Source of the DNA: an uncultured Pseudomonadota bacterium
GTDB taxonomy: Bacteria; Myxococcota_A; Polyangia; HGW-17
Assembly (NCBI GenBank): GCA_938004375.1
Contig: CALKWH010000475.1
Coordinates: 1-64,000, forward strand
Length of the DNA stretch: 64,000 nucleotides
Direction: 5' to 3'
A program made the position numbers and the translations under genes. Of this stretch, positions 8,444 to 16,716 are shown piece by piece. Numbering within the stretch: the stretch's first letter is position 1; each line of letters begins with the position of its first letter. The notes below the pieces were generated by a model. That model saw nothing but the letters and a program-made list of their open reading frames with translations. It did no database searches and was not told the DNA's origin.

Positions 8444-10219
8444 TTACGGATAGCACACACCGATGGTGGCGTTCCCCACGTTCTCACAGGTCTGACTCCC
8501 GGTGCAGGTCGTGGGGCTGGCCAGCGTACAGGCACGGAAGCATTTGTAAGCCCCCCCGTCGTTCACACACATTTGCCCCCCCACGCAGAGATCCGTGGCG
8601 CAGTTGCCCCCCTGAGCCACCGTGGCCCAAGAAGTGGGCAGACAATAGGTGTTGCCGAGCATCTGGCAGGTGTAATTGAGGGGACACCCGGTGTTGGCCA
8701 CGACGTTGCATGCATCCACATCCTTGCATAGACCGAACTCGGTGCCCGTAAGCAGATAGGCGCACAGTCCGTCGGAGGGGCAGTCGTGCAGCATGGGGGT
8801 GTTGTAGGCATCGCACAAGGGAGAGCAGACGCTTCCCTCCCCGAGATTGACGCACTTGGCTCCGAACGGGCAACGGCTGGAGGGGCCGCAGGCGCCATAG
8901 AGCGTCCCTGTATCGTAAAAAGTCGAATCCGCAAGGCAGGCGGCCACGTTGCTCGAGTTGAGGCCGCATTTCTGGCCAACCGGACAAGACAGAGGACAAT
9001 CCCAGTAGACAAGATCACGATTGCAGGCGGGAACACAGGCCGCGTTGGAGGCGCAGTCGGAGTCGGCGCAGTCGACCTGACCGTCCCCGTCGTTGTCGCC
9101 GCTGTCGGTGCAGTTGAGCTCGGTGGCCTGGCAGGTGATGCCGCCGGGACCGGGGCGACCTGCACAGTCGGGGTCGCGGCAGTCGCTCAGCCCGTCGCGG
9201 TCGTTGTCACAGACGTCGTTGCAGGTGGTCTCGGGTGTCTGACACGTGCAGCCGCCTGGCCCAGGCTGCCCGATGCAGTTCGGATCGTTGCAGTCCACGC
9301 TTCCGTCCCCGTCGTTGTCGTAGCCGTCCTGGCAGGAAGTCTCGGGGATTTGGCAGGTACCACCCCCGGGTCCCGGCAAACCGTTGCAGTTGACGTCGGC
9401 ACAGTCGATGAAGCCGTTCACGTCGTCGTCGAGCCCGTTGTCACAGTCCTCGGGGGGACCCTGGCAGTTGACGGACGCGTCGCAGTCGGAGTCGGTACAG
9501 TCTCCCAGCCCGTCTCCGTCGTTGTCGTAGTTGTCCTGACAGCGGGTCTCGACCAGCTCGCACAGGCCGCCGTTCGGGCCGTTCTGGCCATCGCAGTCGT
9601 CGTCGGCGCAATCCCTTTTCCCGTCCCCGTCATCGTCCAACCCGTTGTCGCAGTCCTCGTCCTGCGGCTGGCAGGCCTGGTGGGTGGCGCAGTCCGCGTC
9701 GTCGCAGTCCACGTCCCCGTCCCCGTCGTCGTCGGTCCCGTTCATGCAGTTCTCGCCGGTGGCGCACACGGGATCGGCCGCGCAGTCCGCGTCGTCGCAG
9801 TCGGCGGCGCCGTCCCCGTCATCGTCGGTCCCGTTGTCGCAGATCTCGTCCTCGAGGCAGGCGGCGAAGGAGGCACAGTCGGCGTCGTCGCAATCGGCTT
9901 CCCCGTCCCCGTCGTCGTCGGTCCCGTTGTCGCAGTCCTCGACCTGGGCACACACGGCCGCGTTGGTGCAATCGGCGTCGTCGCAGTCCACGTCCCCGTC
10001 CCCGTCGTCGTCGGTCCCGTTGTCGCAGTCCTCGACCCCCTCGCAGACGGGATCGGCGACGCAGTCGGAGTCCTGGCAGTCGATGAAGCCGTCCCCGTCG
10101 TCGTCGAGCAGGTTGGTGCAGTTCTCCGCCGTGACGTTCTTCTTGCCGCCGCCGGCGCAGCCGAAGGCGCCCAGGGCCAGCAGCGGGACGATCAGGCTGG
10201 TCAGCATCAGGTTTCTCAT
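8444..10219 (-). CDS. Lipoprotein with eleven Asp/Cys-rich repeats and a Cys-rich tail
   Basis: The 591-residue product starts with a signal peptide and lipobox (LGAFGC, Cys21). Eleven tandem repeats of about 31-37 residues follow at ~33-395. Each has the core 'C.NG.DDDGDG..DC.D.DC', reminiscent of thrombospondin type-3/MopE calcium-binding loops with one intramolecular Cys pair per repeat. Repeats 6 and 8-10 carry a longer linker (…GPGG.TCQ). The last ~195 residues are a different Cys-rich region ('CPLSCPVGQKCG', 'CPFGAKCVNLGEGSVC') like those in other myxobacterial-type secreted proteins. It is likely an extended Ca2+-stiffened surface protein. A promoter-like element and an inverted repeat lie 70-100 bases upstream. 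The 35-base gap to the next gene (8408) suggests co-transcription. Confidence 0.85.
   Translation of the reverse strand: MRNLMLTSLIVPLLALGAFGCAGGGKKNVTAENCTNLLDDDGDGFIDCQDSDCVADPVCEGVEDCDNGTDDDGDGDVDCDDADCTNAAVCAQVEDCDNGTDDDGDGEADCDDADCASFAACLEDEICDNGTDDDGDGAADCDDADCAADPVCATGENCMNGTDDDGDGDVDCDDADCATHQACQPQDEDCDNGLDDDGDGKRDCADDDCDGQNGPNGGLCELVETRCQDNYDNDGDGLGDCTDSDCDASVNCQGPPEDCDNGLDDDVNGFIDCADVNCNGLPGPGGGTCQIPETSCQDGYDNDGDGSVDCNDPNCIGQPGPGGCTCQTPETTCNDVCDNDRDGLSDCRDPDCAGRPGPGGITCQATELNCTDSGDNDGDGQVDCADSDCASNAACVPACNRDLVYWDCPLSCPVGQKCGLNSSNVAACLADSTFYDTGTLYGACGPSSRCPFGAKCVNLGEGSVCSPLCDAYNTPMLHDCPSDGLCAYLLTGTEFGLCKDVDACNVVANTGCPLNYTCQMLGNTYCLPTSWATVAQGGNCATDLCVGGQMCVNDGGAYKCFRACTLASPTTCTGSQTCENVGNATIGVCYP
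9035..10123 (-). repeat. Eleven-copy coding repeat (Asp/Cys-rich, ~93-111 bp unit)
   Basis: Tandem imperfect copies code for the D-G-D-G loop repeats of the lipoprotein at 8444-10219. Copies 2-5 (about 9720-10030) are nearly identical at DNA level around 'gtccccgtcgtcgtcggtcccgtt', suggesting recent local duplication. Copies toward the C-terminus are more diverged. Confidence 0.85.
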
Positions 10220-10284
10220 GACGAATCCTCCGGGTCGGTCAAGGCCGAAATAGGTGGCGCTGTTTAATGATTAATCGCCAGCAC

Positions 10285-10319
10285 ACTACAAGTGTAGTAC
10301 CGAAAAGCCCTTCAATCAA
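10285..10319 (-). promoter_or_regulatory. Candidate sigma70 promoter with overlapping inverted repeat
   Basis: Read on the minus strand, TTGATT (10314-10319) and TACACT (10291-10296) are separated by exactly 17 bases. A perfect 6-bp inverted repeat ACTACA-N2-TGTAGT (10285-10298) overlaps the -10 element and would suit a repressor. It lies about 70 bases upstream of the repeat-lipoprotein start at 10219. This is pattern matching only. Confidence 0.4.
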
Positions 10320-10369
10320 ATGATGAATCCAGATTTTTTCAAATTTTTCCATTCCCGGTGTCGGGCGGA

Positions 10370-10873
10370 TCACTCCTGGGTGGGCTCGTCCTGCTCCTTG
10401 TCGTGGAAACCGGTGGCCTTCGTGTCGGGCTTGGGCTGCCGCTTCAACTTGTCCCGCAACGGGTCGTCCAGGTCCCCGCCGCCGGGTCCACCCCCGGCCC
10501 CTCCTCCGGTCTTCGTGCCGGCGGCCATCGAAGACAAGCCCGGCCGAGGAGCCACGGTCTTGACCTCGTCCATGGGGCTCACGAGACCGGGATCGAGCTT
10601 GGCGCCCGGTTCCGGATCGGCGGGTGGCTCCGTCGGCGTGGCGTCCCGGGTGTCCGCGGGATCGTCGGCCTTCCCCTCTCCGGTTGCCGGCGGACCGATG
10701 GACGGTCCGGTTGCCGGCGGACCTATCGATTTGGGCCGGTCCGCCGCCATCTCGGAGAGGTCCTCCTCTTGAGCCTTCTCTTCGGGCGCAGGGGCCGGGC
10801 CGGACCCGCCGGCCTCCTTCTTGCCGCAGCCGACCAGGGACACGAGCATCAGGATCACCCAGAAAGTCCTCAT
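10370..10873 (-). CDS. Small Pro/Gly-rich lipoprotein of unknown function
   Basis: The 167-residue product has a short signal peptide and lipobox (LVSLVGC, Cys16). The rest is low-complexity and probably disordered: Glu/Ala/Pro-rich, with a duplicated 'IGPPATG' element, a Gly-rich run (GGGAGGGPGGG) and a charged tail. No enzyme motif is visible. Its ATG overlaps the stop of the esterase gene upstream (ATGA, four bases), and GGAGGTGG lies just ahead of the start, so the two are translated together and may work together. Confidence 0.75.
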   Translation of the reverse strand: MRTFWVILMLVSLVGCGKKEAGGSGPAPAPEEKAQEEDLSEMAADRPKSIGPPATGPSIGPPATGEGKADDPADTRDATPTEPPADPEPGAKLDPGLVSPMDEVKTVAPRPGLSSMAAGTKTGGGAGGGPGGGDLDDPLRDKLKRQPKPDTKATGFHDKEQDEPTQE

Positions 10874-12315
10874 TTTCCACCTCCGGCGGGGCCGCGCAGG
10901 AACGCCAGGATCGCCTCGACGACCTCGGCGGCGACGTGCCCCGGCTTCATGTACTCGCTGGGCCCCGGCGTCCCGTCGCCCTTCATGAACAGATGGTTGA
11001 GCTCGGGGAAGGCCTGCAGCCGGACGTTGGGCAGGGCGCCCAGCTCCTGCTTCCAGCGGGCGAAGTCCCCGGCCAGGGTGACCTGGTAGTCGCGCCCGCC
11101 CTGGAGGATCAGGATCGGCAGCTTCAGGTTCCGCGCCACCACCACCGGGTCGTATCCCTTCAGGTGGATCCAGAAGGGCGCGGGCATCCCCAGGGGCAGC
11201 TCCTCGGACGGCGTCTCAGGGGTGAGCTTCGGATCCCGGACCTTCTTGACCCCGGCCGCAATCTTGTCCAAAGCGGCCTTCTCGTCCGCCGAGACGACCC
11301 CGTCGAGCTTGCTCAGGAAGGTGCCCTGCTCGAGGATGAGCTCCTCCAGCGGGCGGGCGTTGCCGGCCAGGAGCACGATCCCCGCGAGTTCGGGCAGATC
11401 CCGCGCGATGCCCGGGGCGGCCATGGCGCCCTGGCTGTGCCCGATCACGTAGACGCGCCCGGGCTCCACCCTCCGGTGACCCCGCAAGAAGCCGACCGCC
11501 CGCTTCGCGTCCTCGGAGGTCTCGGTCTCCAAGGTCAGGTTCTTCGCGTCCTTGAGCACCAGGCCGGCGTGGACCTTGGTGCGCTTGTCGTAGCGCAGCA
11601 CGGCGACGCCCGCCGAGCACAGACCGTGGGCGAGATCCCGGAAGGGCTTGTTGGGGCCGATGGTCTCGTCGCGGTCGTTGGGCCCGGAGCCATGCACGAG
11701 CACCGCCGCCGGGGTGCGCCCGTCGCCCTTGGGCAGGCACAGCACGCCGGGCAGCACGAAGGGCGCCTCGCCGAAGGTGACGTTCTCCTCGGTGTAGCGG
11801 TCGGCCTGCACGTACGGGGGCACCGTGGCGACGCCGGGCTGTTCGGCCGGCGCGAAGAAGAGCCCCGAGAGCTGGCCGTCCTTGTTGAAGGTCATCTTGA
11901 TGGTCAGATAGGCCTTCTCGAACTCGCACACCGTGGAGATCATCTGATAGTGCCCCTTGACCTCGCGCTGGGCGCTCACCTGGCGCTTCAGTTTTCCGGT
12001 GTGGGAGACCAGCTGCTCCCAGGCCGCCACGAGCTTGTTCCGGTCCATCACCTTCGCCATCTGGGAGTCGAACTCGGCTAGGACCTTGTCGTAATCCCGG
12101 GCCTCGAGCTGGTCGATGAGCCCGCGCGCCTTCTCGGTCTGGTTGTCCAGCGCGATCGCGGGCACCATCGGCGCGTCCGAGGGCATCGGTGCGTCCGCAG
12201 GCATCGCCGCGGCCGGGTCCACGGAGCCGGGTCCCGGGGCGTGGGGGGCGGCCTCTTTGTTTCCGCAGGCAGCGAGGAACAGAACGAGGCTCAGGGACAG
12301 GAACAGCGTTTTCAT
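10870..12315 (-). CDS. Lipoprotein alpha/beta-hydrolase (DUF3887-like N-domain plus esterase/dienelactone-hydrolase fold)
   Basis: The 481-residue product has a lipobox (LFLAAC, Cys17), a Pro/Ala/Asp linker with 'MPADAPMPSDAPM' repeats, and a ~120-residue N-domain (about 55-175) resembling DUF3887. An alpha/beta-hydrolase domain follows. Its oxyanion/HG motif is 'LVHGSGPNDRDE', the nucleophile elbow is GHSQG, and the probable acid (LQGGRDYQV) and base (ELNHLFM) lie near the C-terminus. The combination is typical of secreted bacterial esterases/acylaminoacyl-peptidase-like enzymes; the substrate cannot be read from sequence. It follows the 586-residue lipoprotein gene after 16 bases and is coupled by ATGA to the gene at 10873. 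Confidence 0.85.
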   Translation of the reverse strand: MKTLFLSLSLVLFLAACGNKEAAPHAPGPGSVDPAAAMPADAPMPSDAPMVPAIALDNQTEKARGLIDQLEARDYDKVLAEFDSQMAKVMDRNKLVAAWEQLVSHTGKLKRQVSAQREVKGHYQMISTVCEFEKAYLTIKMTFNKDGQLSGLFFAPAEQPGVATVPPYVQADRYTEENVTFGEAPFVLPGVLCLPKGDGRTPAAVLVHGSGPNDRDETIGPNKPFRDLAHGLCSAGVAVLRYDKRTKVHAGLVLKDAKNLTLETETSEDAKRAVGFLRGHRRVEPGRVYVIGHSQGAMAAPGIARDLPELAGIVLLAGNARPLEELILEQGTFLSKLDGVVSADEKAALDKIAAGVKKVRDPKLTPETPSEELPLGMPAPFWIHLKGYDPVVVARNLKLPILILQGGRDYQVTLAGDFARWKQELGALPNVRLQAFPELNHLFMKGDGTPGPSEYMKPGHVAAEVVEAILAFLRGPAGGGK

Positions 12316-12331
12316 GGGTTCAACCTCGAGA

Positions 12332-14092
12332 TCACTGGAAGGAGACGTTCAGCGTGTAGGCCCCACTGAACACCGAGCCGGACACATAGGAGTCGGCGAC
12401 GATGAGATAACGGCCGGGAGCCACCGCCCGGGAGAAGGTGCTGTTGTGGCGCGTCAGGCAGGCCCGGGGGTCGTCCATGACCACGAGGTGGATGTCCACG
12501 TCCACGGGATCCACGCAGTCCACCGAGACCGTGAGCGTGCCGTGCCGCGGGATCTTGATCTCGTAGACCACCTCGGGTCCCGACTCGTTGGCGGTGGAGC
12601 AGTTGTACTGGTCGAAGCGAGACTGTCCACCCACCGTGGTGTGGCTGTGGGAGTACGGCCAGGAGGCGATGCGGAAGGGACATTCGTGGGTGCCGTTGGG
12701 AGTGCAGCTCTGCCCCCACAGGGAGCGGTCCAGGTCGCGCACGTCGAGCAGCCAGTAGTCCACCCGGGCGCCGGAGGAGGTCCAGGCGTTGTTGATGAAC
12801 GCGGTCCAGTTCGCCATGCCGGGGATCACCTGGCAGCCGGCGCTCCAGCCGCCCACGCGGGCGGTGCCCAGGGGTGCGGAGACCGAGCCCATGTGGATGT
12901 TGTGGGCCGAGCCCACCCGGATGTAGTCGAGGGTGGCGCCGCTATTGAGCCAGCCGTTGCGGTCGTTGTCCCAGTGCCCGTTGGCGTTGGCGTCGTCGGC
13001 CGTGTTGTAATCCCAGTCGTAGTTGTATTCGTTCATCGAAAGCGCGTTGTAGTCGCGGTGCCAGCCGTTGGTGTAGCGGTACAGGCGGTTGGGCAGAAGC
13101 GAGCTCGTGGAGTCGTAGGAGTTGTCGCCGGTGTCGGTGTTCACGGGGAACTCGCGCACGTGCTTGACGCCGGAGCCGTCGATCCACAGCAGCACGAGGG
13201 TGTCGTTGAAGTGGTCGGGGGAGTTGCGGTGCCAGATCAGGCGCCCGGGATAGGCGCCCCGCAGGCCGACCACGTTGCGGAAGTTGGCCGCCGTGTTCAT
13301 GGTGACGCCCAGCGTGCGCTCGACGATGTCGCGGTAGAAGTCGAAGGCCTCGCTCTCGGTGAGCTCGCGCACGCCCGACGGGGTCTCAAAGCAGCGGGTG
13401 CCGCTCCAGGCCGCCCCGCGGGAGAACAGCGGCATGTTGTCCGAGTACCCGGGCATGGTGATCGGGGGCGGCGGCAACCCGTCCACCGGGGGCGGCGTGA
13501 GGAACCACAGGTACGCCGGGGCGGGCTCGCCGTGGGTGACCGGCCCGAGATCGAGATCGGGGTCCACGGCGTCGAAGCCGGCGCCGGCCGGGCGCAGGGA
13601 CTTGAGCGCGCCGGTCACGGGCGCGGGAAAGTCGCTGTCGTAAGTGAAATTGCACGAGGTCGGGCCGTTGGTGACGCAGAGGTGGTCCGGCCCGCAGGTC
13701 TGGTTGTCCGCGCAGTGGTCGTTGCCCTCGCAGTAGCCGTCGCGCACGACGCAGAACCAGGTGCCGTCGCACTCCTGCCAGGCCTCGCAGTCGGTGCTGT
13801 CCGCACAGCGACCGGCCACGTCCACGCAGTAGCCCCCCACCGAACAGGTCTGCCAGGGCTCGCACTCGGCGGGCGTCGTGCAGTCATGTCCCACATTGTT
13901 TGTATTGTTTGTGTTATTATTAATATTATTTACATTATTTAGATTATTAATATTGTTGGCATTATTTAGATTGTTTGCGTTATTAATATTGTTTATATTG
14001 TTTGCATTATTACTATTATTGGTTTTTTCGGTCTCATCGGGACCACAGGCGCTCAGACCAACCAGTAAGAAAAACAGGAACCAACGACGCAT
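12332..14092 (-). CDS. Asn-spacer lipoprotein with Cys-rich and PPC-like domains
   Basis: The 586-residue product has a lipobox (LVGLSAC, Cys16), then an Asn-rich (NNx)n spacer at about residues 23-66, then Cys-rich segments ('CEPWQTCSVGGYCV', 'CEAWQECDGTWFCV'). The central region (~150-480) includes an 'HNIHMG…VGGWSAGCQVIPG' block; the His then S-x-G-C order recalls L,D-transpeptidase active sites (HG…SHGC), but this is speculative. The last ~100 residues look like a PPC/jelly-roll domain ('GTLTVSVDCVDPVDVDIHLVV…APGRYLIVADSY'). A strong ribosome binding site (GGAGGTG) precedes the ATG. The spacer is coded by AAT/ATT-type codons, unlike the rest of the gene. Confidence 0.8.
   Translation of the reverse strand: MRRWFLFFLLVGLSACGPDETEKTNNSNNANNINNINNANNLNNANNINNLNNVNNINNNTNNTNNVGHDCTTPAECEPWQTCSVGGYCVDVAGRCADSTDCEAWQECDGTWFCVVRDGYCEGNDHCADNQTCGPDHLCVTNGPTSCNFTYDSDFPAPVTGALKSLRPAGAGFDAVDPDLDLGPVTHGEPAPAYLWFLTPPPVDGLPPPPITMPGYSDNMPLFSRGAAWSGTRCFETPSGVRELTESEAFDFYRDIVERTLGVTMNTAANFRNVVGLRGAYPGRLIWHRNSPDHFNDTLVLLWIDGSGVKHVREFPVNTDTGDNSYDSTSSLLPNRLYRYTNGWHRDYNALSMNEYNYDWDYNTADDANANGHWDNDRNGWLNSGATLDYIRVGSAHNIHMGSVSAPLGTARVGGWSAGCQVIPGMANWTAFINNAWTSSGARVDYWLLDVRDLDRSLWGQSCTPNGTHECPFRIASWPYSHSHTTVGGQSRFDQYNCSTANESGPEVVYEIKIPRHGTLTVSVDCVDPVDVDIHLVVMDDPRACLTRHNSTFSRAVAPGRYLIVADSYVSGSVFSGAYTLNVSFQ
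13893..14026 (-). repeat. AT-rich (NNx)n spacer-coding tract
   Basis: About 134 bases coding for repeated Asn-Asn-X are built almost wholly from AAT, ATT and similar codons. This makes a sharply AT-rich island in a gene that is otherwise about two-thirds G+C. The 9-base period (two Asn codons plus one variable codon) is visible throughout. Confidence 0.85.
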
Positions 14093-14162
14093 GGGACACC
14101 TCCGCCACGGTGCATCACCTTAGCAGACCCGCGGGCACGCGGCAATCGGTCATTCGGCGGGA

Positions 14163-16571
14163 TCACAGCCCCAAAAGGGCGCGGGCGCGGGCTTCGAGCT
14201 CCCGGGCGCGGGGGCCTCCGCCGGCGGCGGCGGCGCGGCGGGCCAGTTCGTAGGCCCGGGGCACCTCGCCGGCCTCCAGGGCCTTCTCGGCGGCCTCGGT
14301 CCACTCGAGGGCGGCGCGGGCAGGCGGGGGGGCGACGGAGCGACGGACGTCGGCGCGGCCGACGGTGGCGCGCCCGGCGGCGGCGCGGCGTTCGCGCAGG
14401 CGGGTGACCTTCGCGGGCGCGGGGGCAGCGGCGGCGGCGGCCACCTGGTCGTCCCCGCGCGGGGCGCCGGCCACGGGTGTCGCCGCCGGGGCCTCGGACG
14501 CGGTCGTCTCCACCCGGAGGCTGCCGCGCACCGTCACGGGCGCGAACCGCGCGAAGTTCGGACCCGGATCCGAGGCGACCGCGAGCCCGACGATGAACAC
14601 CACGACGCCCGCGATGGTGAGGGCGGCGGGCATCCAGTTGTAACCCTCGGCCGAGGCCGGCTTGCGCGGCACGGCGCGGGCGGGGGCGGGTCCGGGGGCC
14701 AGGCGGCGGCGCTCCTGCATCGGCTCGGGGGCGAGCATGCGGGACCAATAGGCCAGCTGCTGGGCCGTCTCGCGCAGCGCCGACGGCCGGCGGTGGGGAT
14801 CCTGCTGCAGGCAGTTCTCGATCAACTCCACGAGGCCGCCGGGCAGGTCCGGCCGCACGTCCGAGAGCCGGCGGCGCAGGCCCTTGATCTTGTTCTGGAT
14901 GATCGTCTGCGTGTTCTCCGACTGGTACGGCGGCACCCCCGCGAAGAACTCGTACACCACGGCGCCGAACGAGTAGATGTCGGCCGCGCACGTGGCCTTC
15001 TCGCCCAAAAGCAGCTCGGGGGCGATGTACTCGGGCGTCCCCAGGGTGATCCCCGGCCGCGTGAGGTCCTCGTCCATCCCCGAGAACGACTTGGCGATGC
15101 CGAAGTCGATCAGTTTCACCCGCTCGTCGCCGGAGGCGTCGCGCACCAGGTGCAGGTTGTCGGGCTTGATGTCCCGGTGGATCAGCCCCGCCTCGTGGGC
15201 GGCCGCGATCCCGTAGGCCACCTGGGAGGCGTACTTGCACGCGCGGTGCGGCGCCAGCGGTCCCTGGGTCAGGATCTCGCCCAGGTTGTGGCCCTCGAGC
15301 AGCTCCATGACCAGGAACGGCTTGACTCCCTCGATGAAGCCGTAGTCCAGCACCTCCACCACCGACGGATGCGAGACCCGCGAGGCAGCCTTGGCCTCGC
15401 GTTCGAAGCGCACGCCGGCCTCCTCGGGGGACATGCTGCCCTTGGGCTCGAGGACCTTCACGGCCACGCGGCGTCCCAGGGGCTGGTGGATGGCCTCGTA
15501 GACGCGCCCCATGCCGCCCTCGCCCAGGATGCGGGTGATCTGGTAGCGCGAGGCGACGAGGTCGCCGGCGCGGATCTGGATCTCGCGCTTGCGGCTGCGG
15601 AACTCCTTGTAATCCTCGAGGAGGCGCTCGCGGTGCCCGACCTGCTGCTTGCGCTCGGTGACGAACAGCGCGTGCATGAACGCCGCCGCGTCCCGGGAGT
15701 CGGTGCCCGGCGCGTTCTGCCCGAGCCAGGTGTTGGCCAGGGCGACCACGTCCGAGGCCGAGGGGCGCTCGTCGGGGTCCGGGTCGAGCATGGACAGGAT
15801 CAGGGTGTCCAGGCGCTCGTCCCCGCGGCCGCACACCGCCGTGGGAGGGCGCACCCCGGGCCCCTGGGCGCGGGCCTTGAGCTCGCGCATCATGTCCTCC
15901 TCCTTGCCGGGCTCGAACAGGCGGTGGCCGGTCACGAGCTCCCAGAAGAGGATGCCCAGGGAGTAGACGTCGGTGCGGTCGGTCATCTCGTCCCCGGCGG
16001 CCTGTTCGGGAGCCAGGTAGGGGAGCTTCCCGTAGATGATGCCGGGCTTGGTCAGGCGGCGGTTCTGGCCGGTGAGCGCCAGCCCGAAGTCCAGCACCTT
16101 GATCTCCCCCGAGAAGGTGAACATCACGTTGGGCGGGGACACGTCGCGGTGCACCAGGTTGAGCCCGTTGAAGCCATGGGCGTAGGAGAGCCCGCGGGCG
16201 GCCTCCTTCATCGCATAGACGATCACCGGCAGCGGGAACGGGACCCGCATCTGCGCGCACTGGTTCCAGATGGCGCGCAGGTTCTCGCCCTCGACGAGCT
16301 CCATGGCCATGTAGGCTTCCTGCCCCAGCACGCCGACGTCGAAGACCGACACCAGGTTGCCGTGCGCCATGCGCAGGGTGATCTCCACCTCGGACTGGAA
16401 GCGCAACAGCGCGTCCGGCGTCTGCGAGGAAGAGAGGATCTTCTTGATCGCGCAGAACTTCTCCAGTCCGGGTTCCCCGTACACGGCCAGGTGGACCTGG
16501 CCCATTCCGCCGCGCGCCAAGGGTTCGAGCAACGTGTAACGACCGAAGGGGATGAATGATGATGCGCTCAT
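14163..16571 (-). CDS. Tandem-kinase membrane protein: two complete Ser/Thr kinase domains in one chain
   Basis: The 802-residue protein contains two Hanks-type kinase domains. Kinase 1 (~9-290) has the Gly loop (ARGGMG), VAIK-type Lys43, catalytic HRDVSPPN (D143, N148), DFG at 161 and APE near 187-189. The HRD+2 lysine is serine here, a form I associate with myxobacterial kinases. Kinase 2 (~343-605) has GEGGMG at 350, Lys372, canonical HRDIKPDN (D467), DFG at 489 and APE near 519. A single membrane helix follows at ~648-667, then an Ala/Arg/Pro-rich extracytoplasmic tail. Both domains look catalytically intact. It heads a minus-strand run of lipoprotein genes and is divergent from the lipoprotein at 16717. 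It lacks a clear Shine-Dalgarno sequence; see the promoter entry. Confidence 0.93.
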   Translation of the reverse strand: MSASSFIPFGRYTLLEPLARGGMGQVHLAVYGEPGLEKFCAIKKILSSSQTPDALLRFQSEVEITLRMAHGNLVSVFDVGVLGQEAYMAMELVEGENLRAIWNQCAQMRVPFPLPVIVYAMKEAARGLSYAHGFNGLNLVHRDVSPPNVMFTFSGEIKVLDFGLALTGQNRRLTKPGIIYGKLPYLAPEQAAGDEMTDRTDVYSLGILFWELVTGHRLFEPGKEEDMMRELKARAQGPGVRPPTAVCGRGDERLDTLILSMLDPDPDERPSASDVVALANTWLGQNAPGTDSRDAAAFMHALFVTERKQQVGHRERLLEDYKEFRSRKREIQIRAGDLVASRYQITRILGEGGMGRVYEAIHQPLGRRVAVKVLEPKGSMSPEEAGVRFEREAKAASRVSHPSVVEVLDYGFIEGVKPFLVMELLEGHNLGEILTQGPLAPHRACKYASQVAYGIAAAHEAGLIHRDIKPDNLHLVRDASGDERVKLIDFGIAKSFSGMDEDLTRPGITLGTPEYIAPELLLGEKATCAADIYSFGAVVYEFFAGVPPYQSENTQTIIQNKIKGLRRRLSDVRPDLPGGLVELIENCLQQDPHRRPSALRETAQQLAYWSRMLAPEPMQERRRLAPGPAPARAVPRKPASAEGYNWMPAALTIAGVVVFIVGLAVASDPGPNFARFAPVTVRGSLRVETTASEAPAATPVAGAPRGDDQVAAAAAAPAPAKVTRLRERRAAAGRATVGRADVRRSVAPPPARAALEWTEAAEKALEAGEVPRAYELARRAAAAGGGPRARELEARARALLGL

Positions 16572-16577
16572 GGGTCC

Positions 16578-16606
16578 ACATTATCCCACATTGTTGCCCC
16601 TCGCAA
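16578..16606 (-). promoter_or_regulatory. Candidate promoter giving a leaderless kinase mRNA
   Basis: Minus-strand TTGCGA (16601-16606) and TAATGT (16578-16583) are 17 bases apart. An alternative -10, GATAAT, lies at 16580-16585. The expected start of transcription falls at or next to the ATG at 16571, and no good ribosome binding site precedes that ATG. Confidence 0.35.
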
Positions 16607-16658
16607 TTTTTGTCGCGTTTCTCGGCCGCGTTTTCCCCGAACACCTGTTTTTCCGCCG

Positions 16659-16686
16659 TGGACATTCAATTTTTCTCTGGTAGATT
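16659..16686 (+). promoter_or_regulatory. Candidate sigma70 promoter for the lipoprotein at 16717
   Basis: TGGACA (16659-16664), a 16-base spacer and TAGATT (16681-16686). Transcription would start about 24 bases before the ATG, leaving room for the ribosome binding site GGAAAGGA at 16703-16710. Confidence 0.4.
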
Positions 16687-16716
16687 ATGGGAACGGCCCG
16701 CCGGAAAGGAGTCCCC

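Noticed and set aside
9640-10030. Regularly spaced direct repeats resembling a CRISPR array
   Set aside because: The repeats keep the reading frame of a lipoprotein and encode Asp/Cys loops. The sequences between them are also similar to each other, unlike spacers, and no cas gene is near.
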